A stretch of 64,000 nt of DNA, from contig NC_079496.1 of assembly GCF_030052815.1 (NCBI RefSeq), forward strand, positions 39,457,593-39,521,592, in the 5' to 3' direction. This stretch comes from Hevea brasiliensis. Lineage: Eukaryota; Streptophyta; Magnoliopsida; Malpighiales; Euphorbiaceae. Shown here one piece after another: positions 9,425 to 20,542 of the stretch (position 1 is the first letter of the stretch; each line of letters begins with the position of its first letter). The notes below the pieces were generated by a model that did not search any database, had not been told where the DNA came from, and was given only the letters and a program-made list of their open reading frames with translations. A program made the translations under genes and the position numbers.

Positions 9425-10059
9425 CGATAGCTTTCTATTCTTTATCGCAGTAGGCAGACAGACAGACGAGCGTGAGACTAGGCTGCTAGTACATCCAGCG
9501 AGAGATTATCGGGTATAATGAGTATACCATATTTTGCATTTTATACTGTAATGTTTGACCACTGTATGTACATAGTGTTCTTGGTTTTGAGCAGTTCTAA
9601 ACTCAAATTGTACATTGAAGTTGTAAAATAATTATGAGTTGTTTTGGCTTGTAAAAAATTGTATTATATTTCTTGTATCTCAGTCTTTGAAAAATCACTG
9701 TGGATTTGAGTTGAGAAATATGTTGTGTTGAGAAAAATGTTGGAGTTGAGATTTGGAAATATATTGAAGTGCTTTTTATAGGTTTTCTGAAGAACTGTTT
9801 TATCCAAAATACAAATGGCACTCTGCCAAAATTTTTACAGAAATTCCAAATAATTCAAATGTGTTAGTTCTATCGCTTCAGTTCACAAAAGTTTTTAACA
9901 CCTGTAAATAGTGCTCACTCTTTGTAAAGAAGTAAGAAAAGTTTTTAAAATCCCTTGTAGTGTATTTAATGGGTTATCGATGAGCGGAGTTGGTAATTCA
10001 TTAGGTATACTACGGGATCATGTTATGCCTTACAGAGGGTAGGGTGTGACATGTTTTAG

Positions 10060-10070
10060 TGGTATCGAGC
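10060..10070 (+). promoter_or_regulatory. Primer-binding site of Y (tRNA-iMet), one base lost
   Basis: TGGTATCGAGC, eight bases after the LTR end. The usual plant sequence is TGGTATCAGAGC, so one A is missing here. Confidence 0.8.
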
Positions 10071-10237
10071 AAAGTTTTTAAATTACATTTTCACTGTTAT
10101 TTGAATATTCTTTCTTTATAGTACAACTGCTCAATATCATTGTTTGATACATACGATTACATTACATTATAAATATGCACTAACGGAGAAATCTCCTTGT
10201 GTTATTTGTTCAGAGATCTAAAATCCTCGCATTGACT

Positions 10238-11400
10238 ATGGAAGAGGGTGATCATTGATCGATCAATCTATTGAGGTGAGGTGAAAGGGGATGCCCTGGC
10301 CTACTCAATGTTAGTGGTTGGCGGCACCGGCCCATGATCTGCGCGATTTCTGCTCAGTTCCCTCTCGTGAGATGGTCGCAATGTTCCAATAAATGGCTGG
10401 TAATGTGCCTACTCAAGTCCCAATATAGACACCAGTGGTACAACCACAGTCTCCTGCTAGGCAGTATGACAAATTGATGAAATATAGGGCTACAGAGTTC
10501 AAGGGGACAGTAGATCCTCTAGAGGCTGAACAGTGGTTAGAGAGGATGGATAGGGTATTCAAGAAACTGCATTGCACGGAGGAGCTCAGATTTGAATACT
10601 CAGTATCTTTGCTACTGGGGGATGCTTATGACTGGTGGAAAACCATTCCCCACAGTCTGGTAGAACCTGCAGTGCTAACATGGAATGACTTTCTCAGGGA
10701 ATTCAGACGAAAAAATGTCCCTGATGCTTATGTAGACCAGAAGCTGCAAGAGTTCCTAAGTCTGAAATAGGGGAGCAGATCAGTGGCTGAGTATGAAAGA
10801 GAATTTTCCCGCCTCAGCCATTATGCAGTAAGTTTACTTGCTACCAGCAGGGAGAGATGCAAGAGGTTTGAAACCGGCTTGAAGCCCAGTATCAGATTAC
10901 AAGTAGTCGGATTCAAACACACTAACTTCTCTGAACTTGTTTCTTAAGCCCTAGAGTTGGAAAGAATTGAGTCTGAAGCTACTCTTGAGAAAAAGAAATC
11001 AGAGAAGACAGAGAAAGAGGGAAAATCTGTAGAATAGAGTTTCAGTGGTCCTACTGGAAAGAGGAAGAACCATGGGGGACACAGCAGAGGTGGCAAGAAG
11101 TCTGGTAGGGGAAGATATTCAGGACAGAAGCCTCCTCTATCTGGTCAGCAGAGTACCAGAGGTTCTTAGCCTCCCTGCCAATGTGAAACATGTGGAAGAA
11201 ATCATGGTGGGATATGCTACAAGGCTATTGGAGCCTGTTATAACTGTGGAGGCACAGGACACTTTGCCAAGGACTGCACCAGTAGTCGCAGAGTTGGACC
11301 ACCTCCTACTACTGCAGAGGGGTCAGTTCAGAGCCCTGTCACCAGAAGTTCACAACCACCCAGCAGAGGTAGAGGTAGGGGTAGAGGTAGCCCAGCAGGC
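10238..11400 (+). pseudogene. gag: Y gag relic (capsid and zinc knuckles)
   Basis: Remnant of the Ty3/gypsy Gag polyprotein, which packages element RNA. The likely start ATGGAAGAGG at 10238 is followed by a stop at 10256, and the frame shifts before the conserved part. From 10435 a capsid-like stretch is readable: ARQYDKLMKYRATEFKG, AEQWLERMDRVFKKL, DAYDWWKTIP, TWNDFLREFRRKNVPDAY. Stops fall at 10768, 10945, 11035 and 11167, all in one frame. At least the first and the last three replace a Gln codon by a C-to-T change. Two zinc knuckles remain: C-x2-C-x3-H-x3-C at 11182-11217 and C-x2-C-x4-H-x4-C at 11236-11277. An RGRGRG-rich tail follows. It cannot be translated as one protein. Confidence 0.85.
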
Positions 11401-12008
11401 AGCCAAAGCATAGTGAAACATTCAGAGCAAGACAGTGCTCCAATCAGAGTCTATGAAATGAGACAGAGAGAAGAGGCCGAGACATCTAATGTTGTGGCTG
11501 GTACCTTCTCAACTTTTAATCAAGATGTGTTTGCATTATTTGATCCGGGTTCTACCCATTCTTATGTGAGTGCTAGCATCATTGATTGCATTGCTGTTCC
11601 ATGTACAAAAATGGACTTTGAGGTGCTAGTAACAAGTCCACTAGGACAGGAAGTCAGGGTTAATAGAATGTATAGAGATTGTCCTTTGGTGATCCAAGGA
11701 CACACTTTTCTGTCTGATTTCATTGAAATGCCCTTCAGAGATTATGATATCATCTTGGGCATGGATTGGTTAGCTAGGCATCATGCCATGATTGACTGTA
11801 GGCTAAAGACAGTCACTTTTGGTCTCCCTCAGTATAGTGATGTGGTAATACATGGGGAGAGGCAATTATTGCCATCAAACATCATTTCGGCTGCACTAGC
11901 CAGAAAAATGATCAGAAAGGGGTGTGAAGCCTACTTGGCACATGTGGTAGACACCCAAGTGGGGAGTCTAGCATTGAAGGACATCCCTACAGTACATGAC
12001 TTTCGGAT
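11401..12008 (+). pseudogene. Y protease relic (retroviral-type aspartic protease)
   Basis: Continues the gag frame without a stop between 11401 and 12018. The active-site region reads ALFDPGSTHSYVS (Asp codon 11542-11544), the plant gypsy version of the D-T/S-G motif. Further on are the protease-RT linker landmarks [17 protein letters not shown] and [15 protein letters not shown]. The enzyme would process the Gag-Pol polyprotein inside the particle. It ends in a frameshift at about 12005-12030, where one base is missing relative to X (34487-34520), and is therefore separated from RT. Confidence 0.85.
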
Positions 12009-13099
12009 GTGTTTCTGATAAATTGCCGGGATTACCTCCGGAAAGAAGTGCAGTTTGAAATTAATGTTATGCCTGGTGTGGATCCAATCTCCATAACGCC
12101 ATACAGAATGGCACCAGCAGAGTTGAAGGAGTTGAAGATACAGTTGCAAGAATTACTTGAAAAGGGCTTCATCCGCCCTAGTGTGTCACCTTGGGGAGCA
12201 CCAGTGTTGTTTGTTAAGAAGAAGGATGGTGCTCTCCGCTTATGTATAGATTACCGGCAGTTGAATAAGGTGACAATAAAGAACAGATATCCATTGCCTC
12301 GCATTGATGATCTGTTTGACCAATTGAAGGGTGTACCTGTATTCTCCAAAATTGACTTGCGATCTAGTTATTATCAGTTGAAGGTGCGAGAGCAGAGTAT
12401 TCCAAAAACTGCTTTCAGAACTCGGTATGGCCACTATGAGTTTCTAGTAATGCCATTCGGGTTAACAAATGCTCCAGCTGCTTTTATGGATATGATGAAC
12501 ACTATCTTTAGACCATATCTCGATCAATTTGTGGTGGTGTTTATTGATGACATTTTGATATATTCGAGAAATGCAGAGGAGCATGAAAGACATCTACGGA
12601 TTGTACTGTAAAATTTAAGGGAGAAACAGCTATACGCCAAATTGTCGAAATGTGAATTTTGGCTGAAAGAATTCTCCTTTTTGGGACATGTTGTATCAGC
12701 TGAAGGGATCAAGGTAGATACCAGTAAGGTAGAAGCTATCCTTAATTGGAAGCCGCCCAGGAATATCACAGAAATTCACAGTTTTCTGGGTTTAGCTGGA
12801 TATTACCGTCAGTTTGTGAAAGGGTTTTCTATGTTATCTTCTCCACTAACCAAGCTGCTTTGAAAAGATGTGAAATTTCAGTGGACAGATAAATGCCAGT
12901 AAAGTTTTGATGAGTTGAAGAGGCGTTTAACTGAAGCTCCAGTCCTCACTTTACCTACTCCGGGTAAAGAATACATAGTTTATAGTGATGCTTCTCACAA
13001 TAGGTTAGGCTGTGTACTAATGCAAGATCAGAATGTCATTGCTTATGCATCACGTCAGCTGAAACCGCATGAGAGGAACTACCCAACACAAGATCAGAA
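12009..13099 (+). pseudogene. pol: Y reverse transcriptase and partial RNase H relic
   Basis: Reverse transcriptase of the Ty3/gypsy type in a frame offset from protease. Landmarks in order are [90 protein letters not shown] and the catalytic FIDDILIYS (Asp pair 12546-12551). Stops occur at about 12609 (VLQ to VL*), 12861 and 12900, mostly by C-to-T changes at Gln/Arg codons. RNase H begins at [15 protein letters not shown] and is cut after ERNYPTQD at about 13099, where the sequence jumps into the middle of the 3' LTR. The rest of RNase H, integrase and chromodomain are gone. Confidence 0.9.
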
Positions 13100-14418
13100 T
13101 CTTTTGAATTATTTTCAATTGGAATAAATTATGACTATTTGTATATTATTGTTTTAAATTGTGAAACTGTGAAAAATTATTTGAATAATATTTGATGGAT
13201 ATTTATTGCTTGAAAAGCATTGTAAATGGTTTGAAATTGTGAGAAATTGTTTGAATGATATTGATGGATACTTATTGATTGAAAAGCATTGGAAATGGTT
13301 TGAAACCACAGCTATCATGTATATTGATTGTATTCCTTGCTAGCTTGTCTAGTGGGACGAATTGAATTCCCTCTCTGGCTGAAGTGTTGAGGTGTGTGCC
13401 TGTTGAGGACGAATTGTATGAGTACTCATAATTTTGCTAGCTAGCTATGTTATTCCTCATTAGTCATCGACTTCTGGGATGAATTGAATACCTCATTAGC
13501 CATCGGCTTTTGGGACGAATTGAACTTTGAAACATGATTAAGCTGTGTCTGATTTATTGATATGTATTGTGAGATTGTGAAATGAATTTAAATTCTTATT
13601 GACATTCACTATCTTTTGAATTTAACTATGTTTGGATTTCTGAGATTTATTGTGATATTGTGTTAAATTCCTTCTGACATTCATTGTCTTGAATTTAACT
13701 ATGATGTTACATATCCATCATTTAAATGATTTATGAATTGTGATTTAAAGTTGTATTTGGTTAATGTTGTGCACCACTGAGACATTGTCTCAACGATAGC
13801 TTTTTATTGCTGTCGCAGGTAGACAGACGGATAGGGCAGCAGACTAGGCTGCTAGTACATCCAGCGAGAGATTATCGGGTATAATGAGTATACCACATTT
13901 TGCATTTTGTACTGTAATGTATGACCATTGTATGTACATAGTGTTCTTGGTTTTGAGCAGTTGTAAATTCAAATTGTACATTGAAGTTGTAAAATAATTA
14001 TGAGTTGTTTTGGCTTGTAAAAAAATATATTATATTTCTTGTATCTCAGTCTTTGAAAAATCACTGTGGATTTGAGTTGAGAAATATGTTGTGTTGAGAA
14101 AAATGTTGGAGTTGAGATTTGGAAATTTATAGAAGTGCTTTTTACAGGTTTTCTGAAGAACTGTTTTATCCAAAATACAGATGGCACTCTGCCAAAATTT
14201 TTACAGAAATTCCAAATAATTCAAATGTGTTAGTTCTATCGCTTCAGTTCACAAAAGTTTTTAACACCTGTAAATAGTGCTCACCACTGTAAAAGAAGTA
14301 AGAAAAGTTTTTAAAATCCCTTGTAGTGTATTTAATGGGTTATTAGTAGACGGAGTTGGTAATTCATTAGGTATACTACGGGATCATGTTATGCCTTACA
14401 GAGGGGTAGGGTGTGACA
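13100..14418 (+). repeat. Y 3' LTR, 5'-truncated (1,319 bp)
   Basis: Matches 8732-10051 of the Y 5' LTR almost base for base. The first 2.4 kb of the LTR is deleted together with the end of pol. The hairpin at 13777-13793 has lost its last base pair (CAA for CAG). It ends GTGTGACA at 14418. Confidence 0.9.
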
Positions 14419-15231
14419 TAGTTACCACCCACTCTCTCTCCTTCTCTCTTTCTTTCTTTCTTCTTCTTCCTTCTTTCTCCATTGACACCCATTCTCAAAA
14501 CTCAATTCCTTGCTTTTCCTCCATGGGTTTTCCATCTAATTGATAGAGAACATCAAATTAATATTTGATTTAGAGATTAAAAGCAAGGGAAAACAAGAGA
14601 TTAGAAGAGGAACAAGATTTGGAAGAGATTGGAAGTGGGAAAAATCATCAAGTGAGGTAAGCTCTCTCTTTCATGCTTGATTTACCAAGTATGCTTTAAA
14701 TCAAGTATGGGTGTGATGAAATAACATGAGAAATTAAAAGGAAACATGTATAAAAATCTAAACTAGGGTTTTGGCCAACTTAGGGAAAATTAGGGTTTTT
14801 ATGTATTTTAGTTAAATTGATGATAAATCTAAGTTAAATTGAAGTAGTATGCATGATTGGGAGTAGCAAGATTTCATGGGATTGCATAAATTGAATTATG
14901 GAAGATTAGGGTTCATGGGGAAATTGGGTTTTGGTGCTAAAGAGTGAAATTGGTGTGTGTAGTGTTAAATTATGATCATTTGAGGTTTATTTAGTTTGAA
15001 TTGACATTGGGTTGATGAATAGAAGTAATGAAATGGTAGGATTAGGGAAAATTACAAACGTTGGTGTTTGAAAATTATGGAGTTTGTGCTAGGAAGTGCC
15101 ATTGATGTGTCAATGCTAAATTATAGTCATTTTGGGTGAATTAAATGTGAATTGAGATTGGTTAATAGAAGTAATTGAAGAAATGAAAAATTAAACTTAG
15201 GGTAGAATTTTGCACACTAAATTTAGTGTGT

Positions 15232-15990
15232 TTAGAAGCCCATAACTTAAGCTACACAACTCTAATTGGTGTGAAACCAATTGGAAATGAAACTTAAGAC
15301 ATAGGGCTAGAATTTTTGTGAAGATACCCTGCCCCGAAAATGACCTTAAGCTATCCGAAATAAGCCTTGAACTTAGAGACAAATTTCTGGAACCTGCAGA
15401 ATTTGATCATATGAACAGTAAATTTTGCATGGCCACAACTCTCTCTAGAAAACTCTGATTTAGGAGATCCTTGAACCGATAGAAACTTAAGACATATTAG
15501 AACATTTCATATGAAGAACTTGAGGCCAAATTATGGACTTAACCCAATCAAACTACTAAGTAAATTTAAATCATCAAATCCGCAGAAATCTGGAAATTTG
15601 TAGATTTACCATATGAATAGTAAAATTTGCATGGCCATAACTCTCTCTAGAAAACTCTTATTTAGGCGATTCTTGAACCAATGGAAACCTAAGACATAGT
15701 AGAATATTTCGTATGAAGAACATTAGACCAAATTATGGACTTACCTTGATCAAATTGCTGAACGAAGTTGGATCGATAAATCTGCTAGAACTAAATTTAT
15801 AGGATGAATAGTAATGTAAACAGTAACCATGTTTTGGTCATAACTTGAGCTACACAACTTCAAATTAGGCGATTCAAAAAGGGAAAAAAAGTTAAGATCT
15901 AGATGAACAATTTTCATGAAGAACACCTCACCAAATTATGATTAAAACTAGGTAAAAATTGGGTTCAAAAATTGGGGCACCAAGTTGTCC
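15232..15990 (+). repeat. Degenerate ~200-bp tandem modules in X LTR
   Basis: Four units share the order GCCATAACTCTCTCTAGAAA, ATTTAGGCGATTCTTGAACC, AAACCTAAGACATAG, ATGAAGAAC, CCAAATTATG and ATGAATAGTAA. Related units occur in Y, W, T, S, Q, O and, inverted, in V and U. They are absent from P. Confidence 0.6.
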
Positions 15991-16432
15991 AAAACCAAAA
16001 CTCTCTAAAATTTGCAAAGCTAATTTGGGATGCCTTAGACATTCATGTAATGAGTTCTTGGTAGCAATTGAGATGCGTATTGAGACATTCTATTTGTGTA
16101 TTTCAGTAGAGAAAGAGGTTGGGACGGACAAGGAATAGTGAGTAAAGAGAAAGGAGAGCATTGAAAGTTTGCGCACGACTAACATTTTCTTCGTTTTTAA
16201 ACTTGTAAATTGCTTGGAATGTGTTAAATTGAATGAGTTTGTTTTGAACAAGTTTACTTTGACTGAAATATGGTTTTTCTCTTTCATTTAAGAAATTTGG
16301 GTGTTGCCACCTTTATATGGATATTATGATGAATTTAAATATGTTTATTGGTTTATAAATGTGATTGTTGAGTGGGAAATTTTTGGAAACTCTTTTGAAA
16401 CCACAATTAGCATGACAGTCCCTTTCGAAACT

Positions 16433-16567
16433 CCCCAGTAGTAACGGCTACTTGGGGTTGATAATTGATATTGATTATGTCTCCCATTAATAACGGTTAG
16501 TGGGGTAAGACTACATGAGTACTCATTAGCTAGCTAGCCCTTCCCTCATTAATAACGGTTAGTGAGG
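16433..16567 (+). repeat. Three tandem hairpins with TAACGG loops
   Basis: Hairpin 1 (16433-16457): CCCCAGTAG, loop TAACGG, CTACTTGGGG. Hairpin 2 (16483-16504): CCCATTAA, loop TAACGG, TTAGTGGG. Hairpin 3 (16544-16567): CCTCATTAA, loop TAACGG, TTAGTGAGG. The stems differ but pair, allowing G:U and one bulge. Conserved in the X 3' LTR (about 39889-40023) and R (58919-59056). Confidence 0.6.
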
Positions 16568-17332
16568 TTGAGATTGCTTTGTCGTGGTGTACAACACGGC
16601 ACTGATTGTGAAATTTTGTGTCATGGCCTAAACTGTGTGTTGATGTTGGCAACACTAATGCTTTGTGAATTGTGATTTATGAAGTGTGATTTCTCTTTTA
16701 AAATGTTATTCCAATAAATGGCTCTTATGGACTTAGAACTATTGTGAAGTTTTCATGCTTAAGAAAAATGTGATTTATTATGCTTTGACAAATTGTGTTT
16801 TACCTTAAGTTTTAAAGTTATTAGTTGTGCACCACTGAGTGAAATACTCAATGATAGCTTCTTTATATTGTCATAGGTAAGGGAAAGGAGAAGGCTGCCG
16901 AGTGAGAGACTTGGAAGCAACATTTTGGTATTGATTATCGGTATTTATGTTAGGTATACCCTTGTGATTCCTTTGGATGTATTTTGTACCTATATGTATG
17001 GATGTACGGACTTTGAGCAGTTTGTATTAAAAAGTACTGCATTACTAAAGTATTTTGAGTTTGTAACTATTTGTATTTTATTTTGAGACTTATGAAAAAG
17101 TAACTTTTGCAATATTTAGTTTATCATTATTTCCAATGGATGTTTACATGGAATTTTAACTATTCTCATGCAGTTTTCCGCAAAAGAATTGATAAGATAA
17201 AAATCTATGATTTGTTTTAGAATCCTTTATAATATAACTAATGGTTTATCGGTAGGTGGAGTTCGGTAATTCATTAAGTATGGTACGGGAACATGTGATG
17301 CCTTACTAGGGATATGGTATGACATGTTTTAG

Positions 17333-17344
17333 TGGTATCAGAGC
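17333..17344 (+). promoter_or_regulatory. Primer-binding site of X (tRNA-iMet)
   Basis: TGGTATCAGAGC, complementary to the 3' end of plant initiator tRNA-Met, eight bases after the X 5' LTR. Confidence 0.9.
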
Positions 17345-17514
17345 TTTGGTTTTTATACAAGTTTTGAAATTGCATGTTTGAAAAATTTTAATAAGTACAA
17401 CTACTCAACTGTTATTAATTGATACATATAGTGCATTACATCATAAATATGGACTAATGGAGGGAAATCTCCTTGTGTTGGCTGTCCAAGGAGTAGAATT
17501 CTTTGTGATTCAGT

Positions 17515-17720
17515 ATGGAAGAGGGGGATCACACAGTAGAGCAATCGATGGCAGTGAGTGCAGGAGGCGGCTCCTCAGAATGCTAGTGGGTCAGCTGCAC
17601 CCGTCCCACCCATGCAGTTTTCTACTCAGTTTTGTCAGCAAATGGCTGCACTATTTCAGCAAATGGCTGGCAATACACCAGCCCAAGTTCCAGTTGCTAG
17701 CACCTCCAGTGCAACCACCA
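17515..17720 (+). pseudogene. gag: X gag, N-terminal fragment cut by W
   Basis: Start ATGGAAGAGGGGGATCACAC at 17515, the same start as R gag (60034). The first frame ends at TAG about 24 codons in, after a one-base slip relative to R. The proline- and glutamine-rich N-terminus (FSKWLA/QQMAGN region) is still recognisable up to CAACCACCA at 17720, where LTR W begins. The capsid core is missing. The C-terminal tail resumes at 33808. Confidence 0.8.
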
Positions 17721-17902
17721 TGTAACATCCTCCCTGTACGTATTCTGTACGTTCTGTTGCTCTAGAGGCTAAATAACAGTCCAGGTAAGTTAAGATGTCT
17801 GGAACTACACTTCGGTGATAGTGAATAGACATATAATGATGAAATAAATAAAAAGAAAATACAAAAAAAATCAAAGAAAAATAAAAGAGAGAAAATGAAA
17901 CT

Positions 17903-17949
17903 AAGTTAAACGAGTCGACACTGCAGTGATGGGTGACCGCATAGGAAAG
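17903..17949 (+). promoter_or_regulatory. 5S-like module in W LTR
   Basis: AAGTTAAACGAGTC, a spacer, GTGATGGGTGACCGC, then AGGAAAGG. The copy in the W 3' LTR (30596-30640) is more decayed. Confidence 0.55.
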
Positions 17950-20524
17950 GCCGTTGTCGACCACAGGACCGCGGGGAACCCTTGAAATTAAATTTTGGGA
18001 CGTAAATAAAGGTTAATTGAAATATAATTGACACTAGAATTATCAAAGAAAAATTAATAAATTAGTACAAAGAAAAATGAAAAATCAAGAAATAGACAAA
18101 AATCGGTGTTATCGAAAAATCGGGAATATAACCCAAAGTGGGGCATTTTGGTCATTAGAGTTGCCTTTTGACCTCAATGTCTATTAAAAATAAATGATAT
18201 TGCACTTAGGAAATGTCATGAAAAATTAAAATGGGACACAATAAGTAAATAGTGAAAGAAATGAGGTAAATGTGCAAATATGAAACTTAGTATAATTAAA
18301 CATTAAACTATTGTTTAGTGCTCCACTAACTACATTATAAGAGACATAAAATAACAATTAGTGGGCAGAAATGGGTCATCTTCAACCTCAAGAACAAATC
18401 AGCCGAATTGGTTCTCCATGAAAGACTCCATGGCTGAATGAGCTCTTCCTCCATGCAACCTTGATCTAGCCACTCTTTCCACTTGGTTCCTTTATTAAAC
18501 CTTGCATACTCATCTTGGGGAAGACATTGGTAGAAAAAAAAGAGAAGAAGTTTAGTGAGGTTTGAGCAAACTACAAAAAGAAGTAAGTGTCCAATTCTTT
18601 TCCTTTCTTTAGTGGAAGTGATGCTTGAGTTAAGGGATGTTGTTTGGTGAAGAAAATATGTAGAAATGTTGAGTATTGGAATTGAGTCAATTTAGACAGC
18701 CATAAAGCTTTGTAGTGTTTGAGTTTTTCTTACCTCTAATGGATGGAAATTAAGGTTGATTAACTCAAATGGAAGTGATAGTAAGTTAATATCCAATGAT
18801 GTGCATGTTAGTGCTTGAATTAAGGGTTTGAAAATGGGTCTTGATACTTTGGTAAACTACCATGTTTGGCAGCCTAATAAATCATGAATTTGCATGTGAG
18901 TTTATGTGAATTATAGATGAAATGTGATGGTGTTAAATAGTGGGCAGCATGTGTAGTTGTCATGGATGTATATGTGAAATATTGGTGTTGAGGCATGTTG
19001 TATTTTGGTGGAATTGAATGTTGGACTTTAACGGTGAATTGTGTGCATTGAGCACTTGAATGTTCTGCCCAAAATTGCTTGCTGGAATTGTGTTTAATAT
19101 TTGTATAAGTGCTATGCATGAATAATGAAGTAATGAGGAGGTGAAGGAATGCCAAATTGGATGTGTAAGTGTCTTGTGCAGGTTGTGTATTGATGGCAGT
19201 ACCTAAATTAGGTTATAAGTGCAAAAATGTGAACCCAATTGGTATGAGGCAAATAGGGGGTGAAACTAGACACCAAATAGGCCAACTTTCATGTAGAAAT
19301 ATTGTCAAAATTCTGCCTAGAAACTGACCTTAAAAATGACCAAATCTGGAAAGGCAACCTTATAACCCAAATTTTTGATCATATGAACAGTAATCATTAG
19401 GATGTCTATAACTCACTCAAAATAGGTCCAATTGACCTGAAAATTTTACCATGGATAGCTTAGACATAGAGCTACAATTCTTATGAAGACACCAAAGCCC
19501 AGAAATGGCCAGGACCAAGTCAAATAGCTTGCAAAATTTTGGGTACCAAAACTACCAGAACTAAAAGTGACCTAAAATTGACCAAATTTTGCACTAAAGG
19601 TGCAATCTGTCCAGCTTTAGTAAATTGACCATATCTTGGTCTATACAACTCAGAATAACCTGAAATTTTGCCCTGAATGCAATAAGACATAGAACTACAA
19701 TTTTTCTTCTTTGACCATAAGCTAACAACCAAGAGAAATAGGACTTTAAGCTGGACCAATCTAGCACACAAAAATTGAGAATTTGACATTTACATACAAT
19801 GATGCTTGAAGCAATTTGGCAATGAATGCCAACTTGTAAAAATGGTAAATTGCACTATATTGGCAACATATTGAATTACAATTTGTGACATGTTGATGCT
19901 AGAATCAACTTACCTATTTTACCAAAAAGGGTCAACATATGCATTGACTTATGAATTACATAATAGCTTGTAAACTCTAAGAAATTGAAGAATTAAACAA
20001 TTAATTTATAATGTGTCCTAGTTTGCCTAGTTGACTAGTTTGAATAGTTTGGTATGCCAATAGGATTCTGACAGCTATTCTGTAAATGGCTTTACGTCAT
20101 ACTATGTTTTTATGGCATATTATGCCGCACTGTGACTCTAATAGCCTACGGCTATACATATTGTGTTATTATACTTGACTTATCGCCAGGTTGACTATAT
20201 GGCTTTTTAGCTACACTGTTTGCACACGGGGAGACATTTTGTGACCGATGGTGTGACGGCCTGAGGTACTAGGTACCCAGTGCCAGTATATCTGTTTATC
20301 CAGTTTGGTCAGTATATAGGCTACACGGGCAGTTAACTGAAGCACTATTAAATTCAAATAGCTAAATCCACTCTACTGACATACAACACTACCAAAAATT
20401 AGCAAATATTGAAATATTAGCAAATAAAAGTAGAATCAGCAACTGCAAAGTATATCAATGTTATAAATTCGTAAACAATTCATTTACTTTTATTTTAGTG
20501 TTTATTTCTTTATATTTGGCACCA

Positions 20525-20542
20525 CTAAGCAAAATTGCTTAG
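20525..20542 (+). promoter_or_regulatory. Conserved LTR hairpin, CTAAGCAA stem
   Basis: CTAAGCAAAATTGCTTAG is an 8-bp stem with a 2-nt loop (more likely 7 bp plus 4 nt). It is preceded by GGCACCA and followed by CGCATTGC and a pyrimidine tract ending GCGTAGG. The same hairpin is in the W 3' LTR at 33217-33234. Confidence 0.6.

Larger units (their letters stand above)
6324..10051 (+). repeat. Y 5' LTR (family A, 3,728 bp)
   Basis: Full-length LTR. In order it has a 5S-like module (6499-6546), a donor-like GTG|GTAAGTT at 7194, tandem ~200-bp modules (about 7850-8400), a second GAG|GTTTGTGCACAAC site (8710), four GGACGAATTG repeats (8987-9155), the palindrome ATGAGTACTCAT (9049-9060), a perfect hairpin (9408-9424), a pyrimidine tract ending CGCAG (9450), and the end GTGTGACA. 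Confidence 0.92.
6324..14418 (+). mobile_element. Element Y, deleted Ty3/gypsy element inside the X 5' LTR
   Basis: An 8,095-bp element from TGTAACACCCC (6324) to GTGTGACA (14418), with TSD TAGTT at 6319-6323 and 14419-14423. Removing it restores X LTR sequence identical in arrangement to 37870-37890. It has a full 3,728-bp 5' LTR, a primer-binding site, gag, protease, RT and part of RNase H. A deletion then fuses RNase H (13099) to the middle of the 3' LTR, removing integrase, polypurine tract and about 2.4 kb of the LTR. Confidence 0.92.
14424..17324 (+). repeat. X 5' LTR, second part
   Basis: Continues the X 5' LTR after element Y and matches 37879-40779. It starts in a pyrimidine-rich leader (CTCTCTCTCC, TTTCTTTC, TTCTTCTTCC, 14430-14480). 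Then come the donor-like GAG|GTAAGCTC (14657), four degenerate ~200-bp tandem modules (about 15232-15990), three TAACGG-loop hairpins (16433-16567), the palindrome ATGAGTACTCAT (16515-16526), the conserved hairpin (16835-16851) and the end ATGACA at 17324. Confidence 0.9.

Noticed and set aside
11045..11413. 122-residue open frame in Y
   Set aside because: It is out of frame with gag. The gag frame here contains the zinc knuckles with four stops, so the longer open frame is a shadow.
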